From assembly GCA_019638515.1 (NCBI GenBank), contig JAHBTS010000004.1, positions 248,001 to 312,000 on the forward strand: 64,000 nucleotides of DNA. The letters run 5' to 3'. Under the pieces are notes generated by a model. That model ran no database searches. It was not told where the DNA came from and saw only the letters and a list, made by a program, of their open reading frames with translations. The translations under genes were made by a program, and so were the position numbers. Origin of the DNA: Chitinophagales bacterium. Lineage in GTDB: Bacteria; Bacteroidota; Bacteroidia; Chitinophagales; LD1. Below are positions 1 through 8,138 of the stretch, in pieces (the stretch's first letter is position 1; each line of letters starts with the position of its first letter).

Positions 1-2
1 AC

Positions 3-1547
3 AATGGTATTATAGAAAACTACGCCACCCTCAAAGAGGAACTAATAAATCGCGGACACACCTTTAAAAGCGATACTGATACCGAAGTGCTGGTGCATTT
101 AATTGAAGAAATTAAGACCCAAGAGAATTGCTCCTTAGAAGAATCTGTACGCTTGGCATTAAACGAAGTGGTTGGTGCATACGCCATTGTAATTATTTCG
201 CGCAACGACCCTACCAAACTTATTGGCGCACGTAAAGGCAGCCCATTGGTGGTGGGTATTGGCGAAGCAGGCGAATATTTTATGGCAAGCGATGCCACTC
301 CAATTATTGAATACACACGCCAAGTACTCTATTTAGAAGACGGTGAAATTGCATACATCCGCGATAAAGAACTTACCATTCGCACCATAGCCAATGAAGA
401 AGTATCGCCATTTATTCAGCAATTGGCAATGAATTTAGAAGCCATTGAAAAAGGCGGCTACCCTCATTTTATGCTCAAAGAAATTCATGAACAACCGCGC
501 TCAATTTACGATAGTATTCGTGGTCGTTTCGATCCGCAAAGAGGCACCTTTGCCATGCGCAGCTTAAAAGAGTATGAGCATAAAATAAAAAACCTTAGGC
601 GTATTATTATTGTTGGCTGCGGTACTTCTTGGCACGCAGGCTTGGTGGGCGAGTATTTATTTGAAAACTTAGCCCGCATTCCGGTAGAAGTAGAATATGC
701 CAGCGAATTTCGCTATCGCAACCCGGTTATTAACGAAGACGATTTGGTAATTGCCATTTCGCAAAGTGGCGAAACTGCCGATACTTTAGAAGCCATGCGC
801 ATTGCAAAAGAGCACGGAGCAACCGTTTTTGGTTTGTGCAATGTGGTGGGTTCCTCTATTCCCCGATTAAGCCATGCAGGCGCTTACACCCATGCCGGCC
901 CGGAAATAGGCGTAGCCTCTACCAAAGCGTTTACAGCACAAGTTTCTATTCTTACATTATGGGCATTGGCATTTGGAGAATTGCAAGGCAAGCTGTCTAA
1001 AAATGAGTTGCGCACAGCCATGGCAGAGCTAGAAACTATCCCGGCCAAGGTGGAAAAAATACTAAAATACGAACCGCAAATAGTTGAAATTGCCGAGCGT
1101 TTCAGCAATGCACAAAACTTTCTTTTCTTAGGAAGAGGTTATGGCTTTCCGGTTGCGTTAGAAGGCGCATTAAAGCTCAAAGAAATTTCATACATACATG
1201 CAGAAGGCTATCCGGCAGCAGAAATGAAACACGGTCCTATTGCTTTAATAGACGATAAAATGCCGGTAGTAGTAATTGCCACTAAATCTTCTAATTACGA
1301 TAAAGTAGTAAGCAATATTCAAGAAGTAAAGGCAAGAAAAGGGATTGTAATTGCCATTGTTACCGAAGGCGATACCAAAGTGCCCGCCATGACAGATTAC
1401 GCACTAGAAATTCCTTTGGTAAGCGATTTCTTAGAAGCTTTGCTCACCACCATTCCTTTGCAATTGCTTTCGTATCATATTGCTGTGTTGCGCGGTTGCA
1501 ATGTAGATCAACCACGCAATTTAGCTAAGAGCGTAACGGTAGAATAA
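3..1547 (+). CDS. glmS: Glutamine--fructose-6-phosphate aminotransferase (isomerizing), 5' end cut off
   Basis: Makes glucosamine-6-phosphate from fructose-6-phosphate and glutamine, the entry to peptidoglycan and lipid A amino sugars; cytosolic. The open frame enters from the left edge: residues before the first in-frame ATG (87) read NGIIENYATLKEEL, typical of the glutaminase domain, so the gene starts upstream and the catalytic Cys1 is outside the window. The rest of the class II glutaminase domain is followed by two SIS sugar-isomerase domains (GCGTSWHAG, ISQSGETADT, GRGYGFPVALEGALKLKE) and the standard C-terminal DQPRNLAKSVTVE. About 514 residues are visible. The stop codon lies inside its own terminator hairpin. 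Family assignment is certain. Confidence 0.97.
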   Translation, partial: NGIIENYATLKEELINRGHTFKSDTDTEVLVHLIEEIKTQENCSLEESVRLALNEVVGAYAIVIISRNDPTKLIGARKGSPLVVGIGEAGEYFMASDATPIIEYTRQVLYLEDGEIAYIRDKELTIRTIANEEVSPFIQQLAMNLEAIEKGGYPHFMLKEIHEQPRSIYDSIRGRFDPQRGTFAMRSLKEYEHKIKNLRRIIIVGCGTSWHAGLVGEYLFENLARIPVEVEYASEFRYRNPVINEDDLVIAISQSGETADTLEAMRIAKEHGATVFGLCNVVGSSIPRLSHAGAYTHAGPEIGVASTKAFTAQVSILTLWALAFGELQGKLSKNELRTAMAELETIPAKVEKILKYEPQIVEIAERFSNAQNFLFLGRGYGFPVALEGALKLKEISYIHAEGYPAAEMKHGPIALIDDKMPVVVIATKSSNYDKVVSNIQEVKARKGIVIAIVTEGDTKVPAMTDYALEIPLVSDFLEALLTTIPLQLLSYHIAVLRGCNVDQPRNLAKSVTVE

Positions 1548-1562
1548 ACTACCGTTTTTTTT
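1535..1562 (+). terminator. Intrinsic terminator of glmS
   Basis: Perfect 8-bp stem AACGGTAG / CTACCGTT with a 6-nt loop, followed by a run of T. The loop contains the glmS stop codon. It separates glmS from the convergent gene that ends at 1561. Confidence 0.8.
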
Positions 1563-3084
1563 AAAAAGGATAAGTACTTTGAGTTACATCGGTGTATGCA
1601 ATAAGCATTGGCATATACATACTTGGATCTATTTCGCGCCCTGCACCTCCGTACATGGCAGCAGATTTAGGGTCGCCAGTTTGCACTTTGGCATATTCCA
1701 CCCCAGCTTTTAAATCGCTTTCAAAAGCAGCTACAATGCCGGCATTGGTTGCCTGCGGTCCGGTAATGCAAAAGTGGAAAGCATTTGGATGTTGCTGTCC
1801 GTTCATGCGCCATCCTTTGGTTTTTAGGTAATCGTTTACATGGTATATGTTGAATACATCGGAACTAATGGCCGTAATAAATAGCGAATCGCCAAGGAGT
1901 GTAAGTTCGGGAATGGCGCGAACTACATTTTTCATTTGTAGGTTTACATCAAAAATTTGTTGGGCGCGTTTCATATATCCTTCTTTGCCGTAGTGTACCA
2001 TTGCAGCCCAAGTAGCGGCAAACAAGCCACCGGATTTGCTGCCGTTGAACCCGGTTGAAACATATACACCTCCCGGCCAATCTACTTCGCCATAGTATTG
2101 GTAGCGCCTTAGTTGCTCGTTTCGGAAAAGTATGGTAGAAGTGCCTTTTAGAGAATAGCCGTATTTGTGTGTATCGGCAGAAATGGCTGTAACTCCTGGC
2201 AGGCGGAAGTCAAATACCGGGCAGGCAATGCCCAAAGGTTCTGCCCAAGCTAAAATAAAGCCTCCCAGGCAGCCATCTACATGGAATCCAACTTGGTGTT
2301 TTTCTGCAATGGCAGAAAGTTCTGCAATGGGATCTATAATGCCATGTCCGTAGTTGCCGGCAGAGCCAACAATAAGCACTGTATTGGGAGTAATTTTACT
2401 TTCAACATCGCGAACATCGGCTTCGTAATGGCTGTTTAGCTTGGCAACCACCACTTTTATGTTTAAGTAGTGTGCGGCTTTAAAGAATGCAGGATGCGCA
2501 CTAACGGGCAAAACAATTTCGGGTTGGGTAATGCCTTTATCTACTCCCCATTCGCGGTGTACATAAACAGATTGAAAGATACTATCGGTGCCGCCTGTGG
2601 TGAGCGAGCCGCAGGCTTTTTGTTTAGGATCTCTTTTGTTTACTTCATTGCCATGAAATAAATCTAAGGTCATGGCAATAATTTCGCCTTCGTATTTGGT
2701 GAGCGAAGGGCACACATCGCGCTGTATAGAATTTACTTGCGAGTAATAGCTGAAGGCTTCATTTAAAAAATCGTAGTGGTCTTGGTCGCCATGGTAAAAA
2801 GAGCCGGATATTTTTCCGTTTTTCCAAGGTTCGCTTTCTGCTGCGTGCATTTCGCGAATTTGCTGCAGCACAGCTTCGCGTGAGCTGCCTTTTTCAGGCA
2901 TTTGGCGGTGTACGGTGTAGGTATCTTTATAGGGAAACAATGATTGTACCATTTCGGGATTGTTGCGCATTTCATTCATTATCAGTTCTATCTTTTTTTC
3001 ATCGCTCATGCTGCGCTGCACGGCTCGAGCTACTGCTGGTAAATACTTTACTATTTTCTTTTCAATAAACTTGGCGATAGACAT
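1561..3084 (-). CDS. PLP-dependent lyase of the sphingosine-1-phosphate lyase family
   Basis: 507-residue PLP fold-type I enzyme of the group II decarboxylase family. It follows eukaryotic sphingosine-1-phosphate lyase closely: KISGSFYHG near residue 91, CGSLTTGGTDS near 158, SAHPAF with the PLP-stacking His (197), HVDGCLGGF with the PLP Asp (270), and ISADTHKYGY with Lys307 as predicted Schiff-base lysine. By family it would cleave a phosphorylated long-chain base into a fatty aldehyde and phosphoethanolamine. Unlike the animal enzyme there is no obvious N-terminal membrane anchor; the first 30 residues are basic and weakly amphipathic. Many Bacteroidota make sphingolipids, so a degradative role is plausible. 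An amino acid decarboxylase such as glutamate decarboxylase is less likely given the SPL-type motifs. It is monocistronic and convergent with glmS. Confidence 0.85.
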   Translation of the reverse strand: MSIAKFIEKKIVKYLPAVARAVQRSMSDEKKIELIMNEMRNNPEMVQSLFPYKDTYTVHRQMPEKGSSREAVLQQIREMHAAESEPWKNGKISGSFYHGDQDHYDFLNEAFSYYSQVNSIQRDVCPSLTKYEGEIIAMTLDLFHGNEVNKRDPKQKACGSLTTGGTDSIFQSVYVHREWGVDKGITQPEIVLPVSAHPAFFKAAHYLNIKVVVAKLNSHYEADVRDVESKITPNTVLIVGSAGNYGHGIIDPIAELSAIAEKHQVGFHVDGCLGGFILAWAEPLGIACPVFDFRLPGVTAISADTHKYGYSLKGTSTILFRNEQLRRYQYYGEVDWPGGVYVSTGFNGSKSGGLFAATWAAMVHYGKEGYMKRAQQIFDVNLQMKNVVRAIPELTLLGDSLFITAISSDVFNIYHVNDYLKTKGWRMNGQQHPNAFHFCITGPQATNAGIVAAFESDLKAGVEYAKVQTGDPKSAAMYGGAGREIDPSMYMPMLIAYTDVTQSTYPF

Positions 3085-3171
3085 ACAAACTCATTTTTAA
3101 TTTCAATGCAAAGTAAAAACTTTAAAGAAGGTTAGTGGTTTGCTAAACGAATATTTGCAGATAATAAACAC

Positions 3172-4521
3172 TTAAAACTTCAACTTGTGGAGTACGTATC
3201 TGTAGCGCAGCAGGAGTATTACAGATGCTGTGCTAAGCCCAATGGTAAATCCAATCCAAATGCCTTTAATGCCGAGCGAGGTTTTAAAAGCCAGCAAGTA
3301 GCAAGCGGGAATCATTACCAGCCAGTAGGCGGTAAAAGCCAGTATGGCAGGAACTTTTACATCTTGCAAGCCGCGTAGCAACCCTACAGCTACATTTTGT
3401 GCGCCATCGCTCAGTTGAAAAAACACCGCCAGCAAAATGAGTGTTGATGCCATGGCAACCACTTCGGCATTATTGGTATAGAGGAATGGCAGTTGCCGAT
3501 AAAAAAGGAAGAAGCAAAGCAGAAAAGCTATTTCCAACAGCAGCGTAAGAGCAATGGTGGTTCTGCCACTGAGTATTATTTGCTCCTTGTTTTTTGCACC
3601 TAAACCAAATCCGGTTATTACGGTGCCGGCTGCAGAAATACCTGCAATAGCCATAAAGGTCATAGAAGCCAAATTGATAGCTATTTGGTGGGCTGCCAAT
3701 TCTATTTCGCCTAGCCAACCGCTCATAATATGCGCTACGCTAAATGCAGCTGCTTCAGAAAAAACTTGCAGCGATGCCGGAATGCCCATGCTTAAAATAG
3801 GGAATACATAGCCGATGGTAGCTGCCGCAGCTTGGCTGTGTTTTTTAAATAATTGGAGTACAAAACGATTGTTGTAAATATACACGAATACAGCCAGTAG
3901 CATGGCTACCCGCGATATGGAGGTGGCTAAGGCGGCTCCGGTTACGCCCAAAGGGGGCAAACCCAGTTTGCCATAAATAAGTATGTCGTTTAAGAAAATA
4001 TTGAGCAAGAGTGCTCCGATATTGATAACCATTCCCGGCATTGTTTTGCCCATGCCTTCCAGTAGTTGCCTGCCTGCCGTAAAAAAAATCATGGCGGGAG
4101 TAGTAAGGTTTACTATTAGCAAATAGCGGCTTGCTATGGCATTTACCTGTTGCGATTGTCCAAAAATTTCAAAATGGTAGATAAAGAAGAAAAATAGGGA
4201 GGTGAATATTATTGAAATCCAAGTGGCAAGGCGCAGGCTGCTTTTAAAAATGCCTATGGCTTTGGCTTCGTTTTTTTCGCCAAAGGCAGCAGATACCAAA
4301 GGTGCTACTACAAATAAAACTCCGGTGCCCAGCAGTGTGAGCAGCCAGTAAACGGTACTTGCCAAGCCTGTGGCGGCAATGTATTGTGCACCCAAGCCGC
4401 CAATTTGAACCGTATCAAAAAAGCCCATGAGCACATGCCCTAAGTGGCTTGCCATAATGGGAAGCCCTATTTGCAATGTTTGTTTAAGCGAAGCAAAATA
4501 CTGCTGTTTGGTAAAGCTCAT
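3172..4521 (-). CDS. MATE family efflux transporter
   Basis: 449-residue polytopic inner-membrane protein with about 12 hydrophobic segments in two halves. Typical MATE features are the opening QTLQIGLPIMASHLGHVLMG and, in the second half, FSEAAAFSVAHIMSGWLGEIELAAHQIA followed by GISAAGTVITGFGLGAKN. The family exports cationic drugs and metabolites by H+ or Na+ antiport; the substrate cannot be read from sequence. It lies downstream of rpmF on the same strand, but a strong terminator hairpin sits between them, so it is probably transcribed mainly from its own promoter. Confidence 0.92.
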   Translation of the reverse strand: MSFTKQQYFASLKQTLQIGLPIMASHLGHVLMGFFDTVQIGGLGAQYIAATGLASTVYWLLTLLGTGVLFVVAPLVSAAFGEKNEAKAIGIFKSSLRLATWISIIFTSLFFFFIYHFEIFGQSQQVNAIASRYLLIVNLTTPAMIFFTAGRQLLEGMGKTMPGMVINIGALLLNIFLNDILIYGKLGLPPLGVTGAALATSISRVAMLLAVFVYIYNNRFVLQLFKKHSQAAAATIGYVFPILSMGIPASLQVFSEAAAFSVAHIMSGWLGEIELAAHQIAINLASMTFMAIAGISAAGTVITGFGLGAKNKEQIILSGRTTIALTLLLEIAFLLCFFLFYRQLPFLYTNNAEVVAMASTLILLAVFFQLSDGAQNVAVGLLRGLQDVKVPAILAFTAYWLVMIPACYLLAFKTSLGIKGIWIGFTIGLSTASVILLLRYRYVLHKLKF

Positions 4522-4537
4522 AAAAAGTGTGCTATAA

Positions 4538-4570
4538 AAGCAAAAAGCCCGTTTGGCAAACCAAACGGGC
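4538..4570 (-). terminator. Intrinsic terminator of the DUF177-rpmF operon
   Basis: Perfect 10-bp stem GCCCGTTTGG / CCAAACGGGC with a 4-nt loop. Read on the minus strand it is followed by TTTTTGCTTTT, giving the U-tract directly downstream of rpmF. Confidence 0.88.
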
Positions 4571-4593
4571 GAATTATTTGTAATGCGGGAATA

Positions 4594-4782
4594 TTACTTA
4601 GCGCTTTTATCAACCACTACTTTTCCGCGGTAGTACAATTTGTCTTCGCTCCAATGTGCTCTGTGAAGCAAGTGGGCTTCGCCAGTTGTTTGGTCAACTC
4701 CTGTGGTTGGAGCCACAGCTTTGTAATGCGTTCTGCGCTTATCTCTGCGTGCTTTAGAAATTCGGTGCTTCGGATTTGGCAT
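4594..4782 (-). CDS. rpmF: 50S ribosomal protein L32, cysteine-free form
   Basis: 62-residue ribosomal protein recognised by [21 protein letters not shown] and the C-terminal LYYRGKVVV. The two CxxC knuckles that bind zinc in many L32 proteins are absent: the protein contains no cysteine, with TTGE and AHWSED at the corresponding places. Cysteine-free L32 forms occur in the family, so this is a variant rather than decay. Located just downstream of the DUF177 gene, the conserved arrangement in most bacteria, and followed by an intrinsic terminator. Confidence 0.96.
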   Translation of the reverse strand: MPNPKHRISKARRDKRRTHYKAVAPTTGVDQTTGEAHLLHRAHWSEDKLYYRGKVVVDKSAK

Positions 4783-4804
4783 TGCTTTAAAATTTAAAAG
4801 TTAT

Positions 4805-5344
4805 CTAATTTTTATTTAGTTTTTTCAAGGCTTCCCAACGTGGGTCAATAGCCGGTTCTTTTGGGTTGTTTTTTTCTTCTTGTTGTATCAGAAAGTTCAA
4901 TACTTCTAAGTTACATCGCTCATCTTTTCCGGGTTCTTTGCATGGTATTTTTTGCATGGGTAGGCAAAGTACCACGTACTCGTAAATAAGCTGCGAAACA
5001 TCTATGTGCGACTGTTCTCTTCCGATAAAAACTATTTCGTCATTTTCGGGGATTTCGTCCGGATTTTCAGCAAACTTTACGTAGCAAGTAAAATCGCCAA
5101 AAATTTCCTTATGGTATGGAGTTAAACATCGGTCGCACTCCACAGAAACCTTTCCGTCAATAAAAAAATTAAGTGTAAAGAGCGTTTCTTTTTTGTCGAA
5201 CTCTAACTTTATGTTCACTTCGCAATCGCCAATAGGAGAATCCGGAAAGTGCTCAAAAAAGCTCTTGTTTAATTCGTAGCTAAACTCGTGAACACCAATT
5301 TTCAACCCAATAAAAGGAATTTGAAAATCCCGCAACCCCTTCAC
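4805..5344 (-). CDS. DUF177 (YceD-like) protein upstream of rpmF
   Basis: The DUF177 family is linked to 23S rRNA accumulation or ribosome assembly and is typically co-transcribed with rpmF, as here. Visible are the family core with a single CDRC (CxxC) motif, an acidic stretch ENPDEIPENDEIVF, and a lysine-rich C-terminus ending DPRWEALKKLNKN. No ATG precedes the conserved LRDFQIPFIGLKIG segment. A GTG at 5344 places the start two residues before it, giving 179 residues; a TTG at 5410 would add 22 residues with no family similarity that I recognise. I prefer the GTG, but the start is not proven. Confidence 0.82.
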   Translation of the reverse strand: MKGLRDFQIPFIGLKIGVHEFSYELNKSFFEHFPDSPIGDCEVNIKLEFDKKETLFTLNFFIDGKVSVECDRCLTPYHKEIFGDFTCYVKFAENPDEIPENDEIVFIGREQSHIDVSQLIYEYVVLCLPMQKIPCKEPGKDERCNLEVLNFLIQQEEKNNPKEPAIDPRWEALKKLNKN

Positions 5345-5479
5345 TTTATACAGTTTTTTAGTGTTCGCGCTAACTAAAAATAAGCAAGCGTTTTTAAAAA
5401 AGGAGTGCAAAGATAATAATACAAGGCTTTTTTACAACCCTTAAATTAGAAAGGCTGCTAAATATTTTTTGATTTTCAT

Positions 5480-5509
5480 TTTGTAAGGCTGCGTTAATTT
5501 TTATTTTTG
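5480..5509 (+). promoter_or_regulatory. Candidate Bacteroidota-type promoter for the tRNA-Ser/tRNA-Pro pair
   Basis: TTTG at 5480-5483 and TATTTTTG at 5502-5509 match the -33 TTTG and -7 TAnnTTTG elements, with an 18-nt spacer (slightly short of the usual 19-21). Transcription would begin near 5516, about 135 nt before tRNA-Ser. Motif match only. Confidence 0.42.
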
Positions 5510-5649
5510 CCGTCCTTTTACAAAAGAAGGGTTGTTCTTTACAAGAAATTTTGAGCGGAGAAGGCTACTTTTAAAATGCTTGGGTTGAATAAGCTTAGAG
5601 TGTGGTAGCTCGAAAAAATGGATAAAGCACAAGATTTAAAATATTATTC

Positions 5650-5737
5650 GGTGAGATGGGTGAGTGGCCGAAACCAACAGTTTGCTAAACTGTCGTACTC
5701 CAAAAGGGTACCGAGGGTTCGAATCCCTCTCTCACCG
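5650..5737 (+). tRNA. tRNA-Ser (anticodon GCT)
   Basis: 88-nt tRNA with acceptor arms GGTGAGA / TCTCACC and discriminator G, anticodon stem ACAGT / ACTGT around loop TTGCTAA (anticodon GCT), a long class II variable arm (GTACTCCAAAAGGGTACC) and T arm GAGGGTTCGAATCCCTC. No encoded CCA. It decodes AGC/AGT serine codons. Probably co-transcribed with tRNA-Pro 24 nt downstream. Confidence 0.97.
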
Positions 5738-5761
5738 CTGTTACAGCGGTAACAATAAGTT

Positions 5762-5836
5762 CGGGGTGTAGCGCAGCCCGGTTAGCGCACCTGCTTTGGG
5801 AGCAGGGGGTCGCAGGTTCGAATCCTGCTACCCCGA
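5762..5836 (+). tRNA. tRNA-Pro (anticodon TGG)
   Basis: 75-nt tRNA with acceptor arms CGGGGTG / TACCCCG (one G-U pair) and discriminator A, anticodon stem CCTGC / GCAGG around TTTGGGA (anticodon TGG), and T arm GCAGGTTCGAATCCTGC. No encoded CCA. Followed immediately by an intrinsic terminator. Confidence 0.97.
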
Positions 5837-5846
5837 CATTAAAATT

Positions 5847-5878
5847 AAAGGGTTTCAGTTTTCTGAAACCCTTTTTTT
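5847..5878 (+). terminator. Intrinsic terminator after tRNA-Pro
   Basis: Stem AAAGGGTTTCAG / CTGAAACCCTTT followed by T7, starting 10 nt after the tRNA-Pro 3' end. Confidence 0.88.
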
Positions 5879-5903
5879 ATTGCCAGAATCCACCGTTATA
5901 CAT

Positions 5904-5934
5904 ACAAAAAAAGCATCGGTTTTCCGATGCCTTT
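5904..5934 (-). terminator. Terminator for the minus-strand genes at 5.9-7.2 kb
   Basis: Stem GCATCGG / CCGATGC with a TTTT loop (AAAA on the minus strand). On the minus strand the 3' arm is followed by T7. It lies 22 nt beyond the stop of the stranded T9SS tail fragment, as if it were that gene's original terminator. Confidence 0.7.
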
Positions 5935-5955
5935 TGAATACAAATGCATACGAGT

Positions 5956-6123
5956 TTATTGTTTCACCACTCTGTAGGTGGCTGTGTAGGCTTGTTTAGT
6001 ATTGGTTTGCTTTACATCTAATAAAATATAATTGCCATTTGCAAACTTGCTCATGTCTATAGTTTGCAGTTCGTTTCCGGCAGATAGAGCCGCAGGATCT
6101 ATTTCCACAGCAAGGTGGTAAAG
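5956..6123 (-). pseudogene. Stranded C-terminal fragment of a T9SS-sorted protein
   Basis: A 55-codon minus-strand frame, bounded upstream by an in-frame TAG (6124-6126), ends at TAA (5956). It encodes LYHLAVEIDPAALSAG, then LQTIDMSKFANGNYILLDV and a tail ending ATYRVVKQ. This has the pattern of the last strands of a T9SS type A sorting domain (hydrophobic-D-S/K-F/L-xxGxYxL-V ... basic hydrophobic end). There is no plausible start upstream of the conserved part, and the frame begins 5 nt beyond the stop of the MBL hydrolase gene. I read it as the surviving 3' end of a deleted secreted-protein gene that still keeps its terminator. Confidence 0.6.
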
Positions 6124-6127
6124 CTAG

Positions 6128-6892
6128 CTAATTTATTGCCAAAGAAAGCCCATCGTACGCCAAAAAAATATTTTCAGGAAGGGTTGCCTGGCGCGCTGCA
6201 TGTGTGCCTGCTTGGTGGCTCATGTGAATAAAATATGTTTGCTTGGCTTGCAGTTCTTGAGCAAGGGCAATGGCTTCGGCAAAGGTGAGGTGCGAATAAT
6301 GTTCTTCATCGCGGAGTGCATTCAGTACTAATATATCTAAGTTTTGCAGCTTGCTTTTTTCGCTTTGCGCAATGGTTTTGCAATCGGTGATATAGGCAAA
6401 GTTGTTTATTCTAAAACCCTTTACGGGCATTTGGGCGTGCATTACTTCAATCGGTAAAATTTCAATATCATTTATCCAAAAAGGGGCATTAAAAATGCGT
6501 TTAAAATGTAAGCGGGGCAGGTATGGGTAATCGCTTTTGGCAAATACATACGGATGTAGTTCGCGAATACCTTTTTCGGAAAATTCATCGCAGTAAATAT
6601 CTATGGCTTTTTGAGACGTAAAGTTGAGGGCGCGAATTTCGTCTAATCCGCCAATATGGTCGCGGTGCGGGTGTGTAATTAAAACGGCATCTACCTGTTG
6701 AATATGTTCGCGCAGTAGTTGCTGGCGAAAATCGGGTCCCAAATCAATTGCAATTTTTGTGTGGTTTATTTCTATAAAAGCAGCGCAGCGCAGGCGGTTG
6801 TCGCGCGGGTCGGTGCTGGTGCAAACATTGCAGTTGCAGCCCACCAAAGGTATTCCGGCACTGGTGCCTGTTCCTAAAAATGTAACCTTCAC
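6128..6892 (-). CDS. MBL-fold metal-dependent hydrolase (PhnP-like)
   Basis: 254-residue metallo-beta-lactamase fold protein. The metal motif is TH74-P-H76-R-D78-H79, with further conserved positions in VMHAQMPVKGFR, YITDCKT and YFIHMSHQAG. The N-terminus LGTGTSAGIPLVGCNCNVC carries the cysteine cluster seen in the PhnP / phosphoribosyl 1,2-cyclic phosphodiesterase branch, where it holds an extra zinc. A cytosolic phosphodiesterase is likely; the natural substrate is unknown and no phosphonate (phn) genes are nearby. It is followed immediately by the stranded T9SS tail and preceded, 9 nt away, by a small conserved gene, forming a two-gene operon. Confidence 0.88.
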   Translation of the reverse strand: MKVTFLGTGTSAGIPLVGCNCNVCTSTDPRDNRLRCAAFIEINHTKIAIDLGPDFRQQLLREHIQQVDAVLITHPHRDHIGGLDEIRALNFTSQKAIDIYCDEFSEKGIRELHPYVFAKSDYPYLPRLHFKRIFNAPFWINDIEILPIEVMHAQMPVKGFRINNFAYITDCKTIAQSEKSKLQNLDILVLNALRDEEHYSHLTFAEAIALAQELQAKQTYFIHMSHQAGTHAARQATLPENIFLAYDGLSLAIN

Positions 6893-6901
6893 GTTTGCAG
6901 T

Positions 6902-7183
6902 TTAACTAAAAAGAGTTTCTGCTCTTTCCGATAAAATTTTGTGATATAAATTGCGTGTTTCTTCGGGTAGGTTTTCGGGGCTTATGTTTACTTCGGTAAG
7001 TATTTCCATGAGGCTGTTTATTTTAGCTTCAAGGTCGTGAAATTTATTGATTACCACCACCCGCTTGCTTTCTAACACGCAGTAGCCATTGTTGAAGTTT
7101 CCTTTTTCATAGCGAACAGTATAGCCGCCTTCGTGATAAATATCTTCTACTTTCTTTAATAAAGCGGTGTTGTATTTAAACAT
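6902..7183 (-). CDS. Small conserved protein of unknown function
   Basis: 93-residue soluble protein with no signal peptide or membrane segment. The N-terminal half (KKVEDIYHEGGYTVRYEKGNFNNGYCVLESKRVVVINKF) looks like an alpha/beta unit and the C-terminal half is helical (LEAKINSLMEILTEV). It resembles short hypothetical proteins I associate with Bacteroidota, but I know no function. It begins the two-gene operon with the MBL hydrolase and is divergent from the barrel gene at 7274. Confidence 0.75.
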   Translation of the reverse strand: MFKYNTALLKKVEDIYHEGGYTVRYEKGNFNNGYCVLESKRVVVINKFHDLEAKINSLMEILTEVNISPENLPEETRNLYHKILSERAETLFS

Positions 7184-7273
7184 AACTTATCGTCATTTTT
7201 TTATTATGAAAAAGGAAGTGCGAATACCTTAAACTTGCAACGAATTTAGTGTTTTATTACGAGCAGTTTATTT

Positions 7274-8125
7274 ATGAAAAAACAAACATTGTTGATATTT
7301 CTTTTTCCGCTGTTTTTATTGGCACAGGAAGCTCCCGTTATTCGATTCGATTTGGATAAAAAGAAAAACTCCGAGGAAAAGCCTGCCGAAAATACAGAGC
7401 AAAAGATAGACCACACATATCCTTTAGATGAGGAAGAAGAAGTGCCCGAAAAACCCAAAAAGGAAAAGAAAGTGAGGCAGCATAAAGCAGCAAAACCACT
7501 ACCGGAGGAAAAGGAAGAAGAAAAACCGGATTTTAGAAACGGATTGTTTAAGGGGTTGTTTTTTGCAGGTTTAAATGCCTGCCAAGTAGATGGCGATGAT
7601 GCTTCGGGCTATAATTATTTGGGGGCGCATGTAGGCGTGGGCACTATGGTAAAGTTTCATAAATACATGAGTGTGAGCATGGAAATTGTGTACAACATGA
7701 AAGGCGCACAGCGGAGATTGTTTAGCAACAATACTGCCGATAGTAGCTTTAGGCTGGTACACGATTATGTGCAGGTGCCCATTTTATTTAATGTGCACGA
7801 TAAGCGCATAGTAATGTTTAGCGCAGGCATATCGCTGGGTTACATGGCTCGTTTTAAGCAAATAATTGGCGGTAAAGACTATACCAATCCCGATGCCTCT
7901 GCGCCCATAGCATCGCAATTTTTAAAAGAGCCACGCAGGTTCGATGTGTGTGCCGAAGCGGGTTTACATTTTATTATTAAAGAGCAGTTTGCGCTGGGGG
8001 GCAGGTTCTCGTATTCGCTGCTTGGCATGCGCGATGCCTTGCCCGGCTCTAAAGTAAGCAAGCAATACAACAATGTGCTCACATTTAGGTTTATGTATAT
8101 TTTAAGTCCAAAGAAAAAGAAGTAA
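7274..8125 (+). CDS. PorT-like outer-membrane beta-barrel protein with an acidic/basic linker
   Basis: 283 residues. Signal peptide MKKQTLLIFLFPLFLLAQ (cut after LLAQ), then a charged low-complexity linker of about 70 residues rich in E, K and P, then a barrel-like domain from about residue 95 with alternating amphipathic strands (GLFFAGLNACQVDGD, GAHVGVGTMVKF, MFSAGISLGYMARF, FALGGRFSYSLLG, LTFRFMYIL). The domain fits the PorT / outer membrane beta-barrel family of Bacteroidota, some members of which act in T9SS biogenesis; this copy may be a paralogue. The charged linker could be periplasmic. It ends 13 nt before kdsA and may be co-transcribed with it. Confidence 0.78.
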   Translation: MKKQTLLIFLFPLFLLAQEAPVIRFDLDKKKNSEEKPAENTEQKIDHTYPLDEEEEVPEKPKKEKKVRQHKAAKPLPEEKEEEKPDFRNGLFKGLFFAGLNACQVDGDDASGYNYLGAHVGVGTMVKFHKYMSVSMEIVYNMKGAQRRLFSNNTADSSFRLVHDYVQVPILFNVHDKRIVMFSAGISLGYMARFKQIIGGKDYTNPDASAPIASQFLKEPRRFDVCAEAGLHFIIKEQFALGGRFSYSLLGMRDALPGSKVSKQYNNVLTFRFMYILSPKKKK

Positions 8126-8138
8126 TAAATAGCATAGC

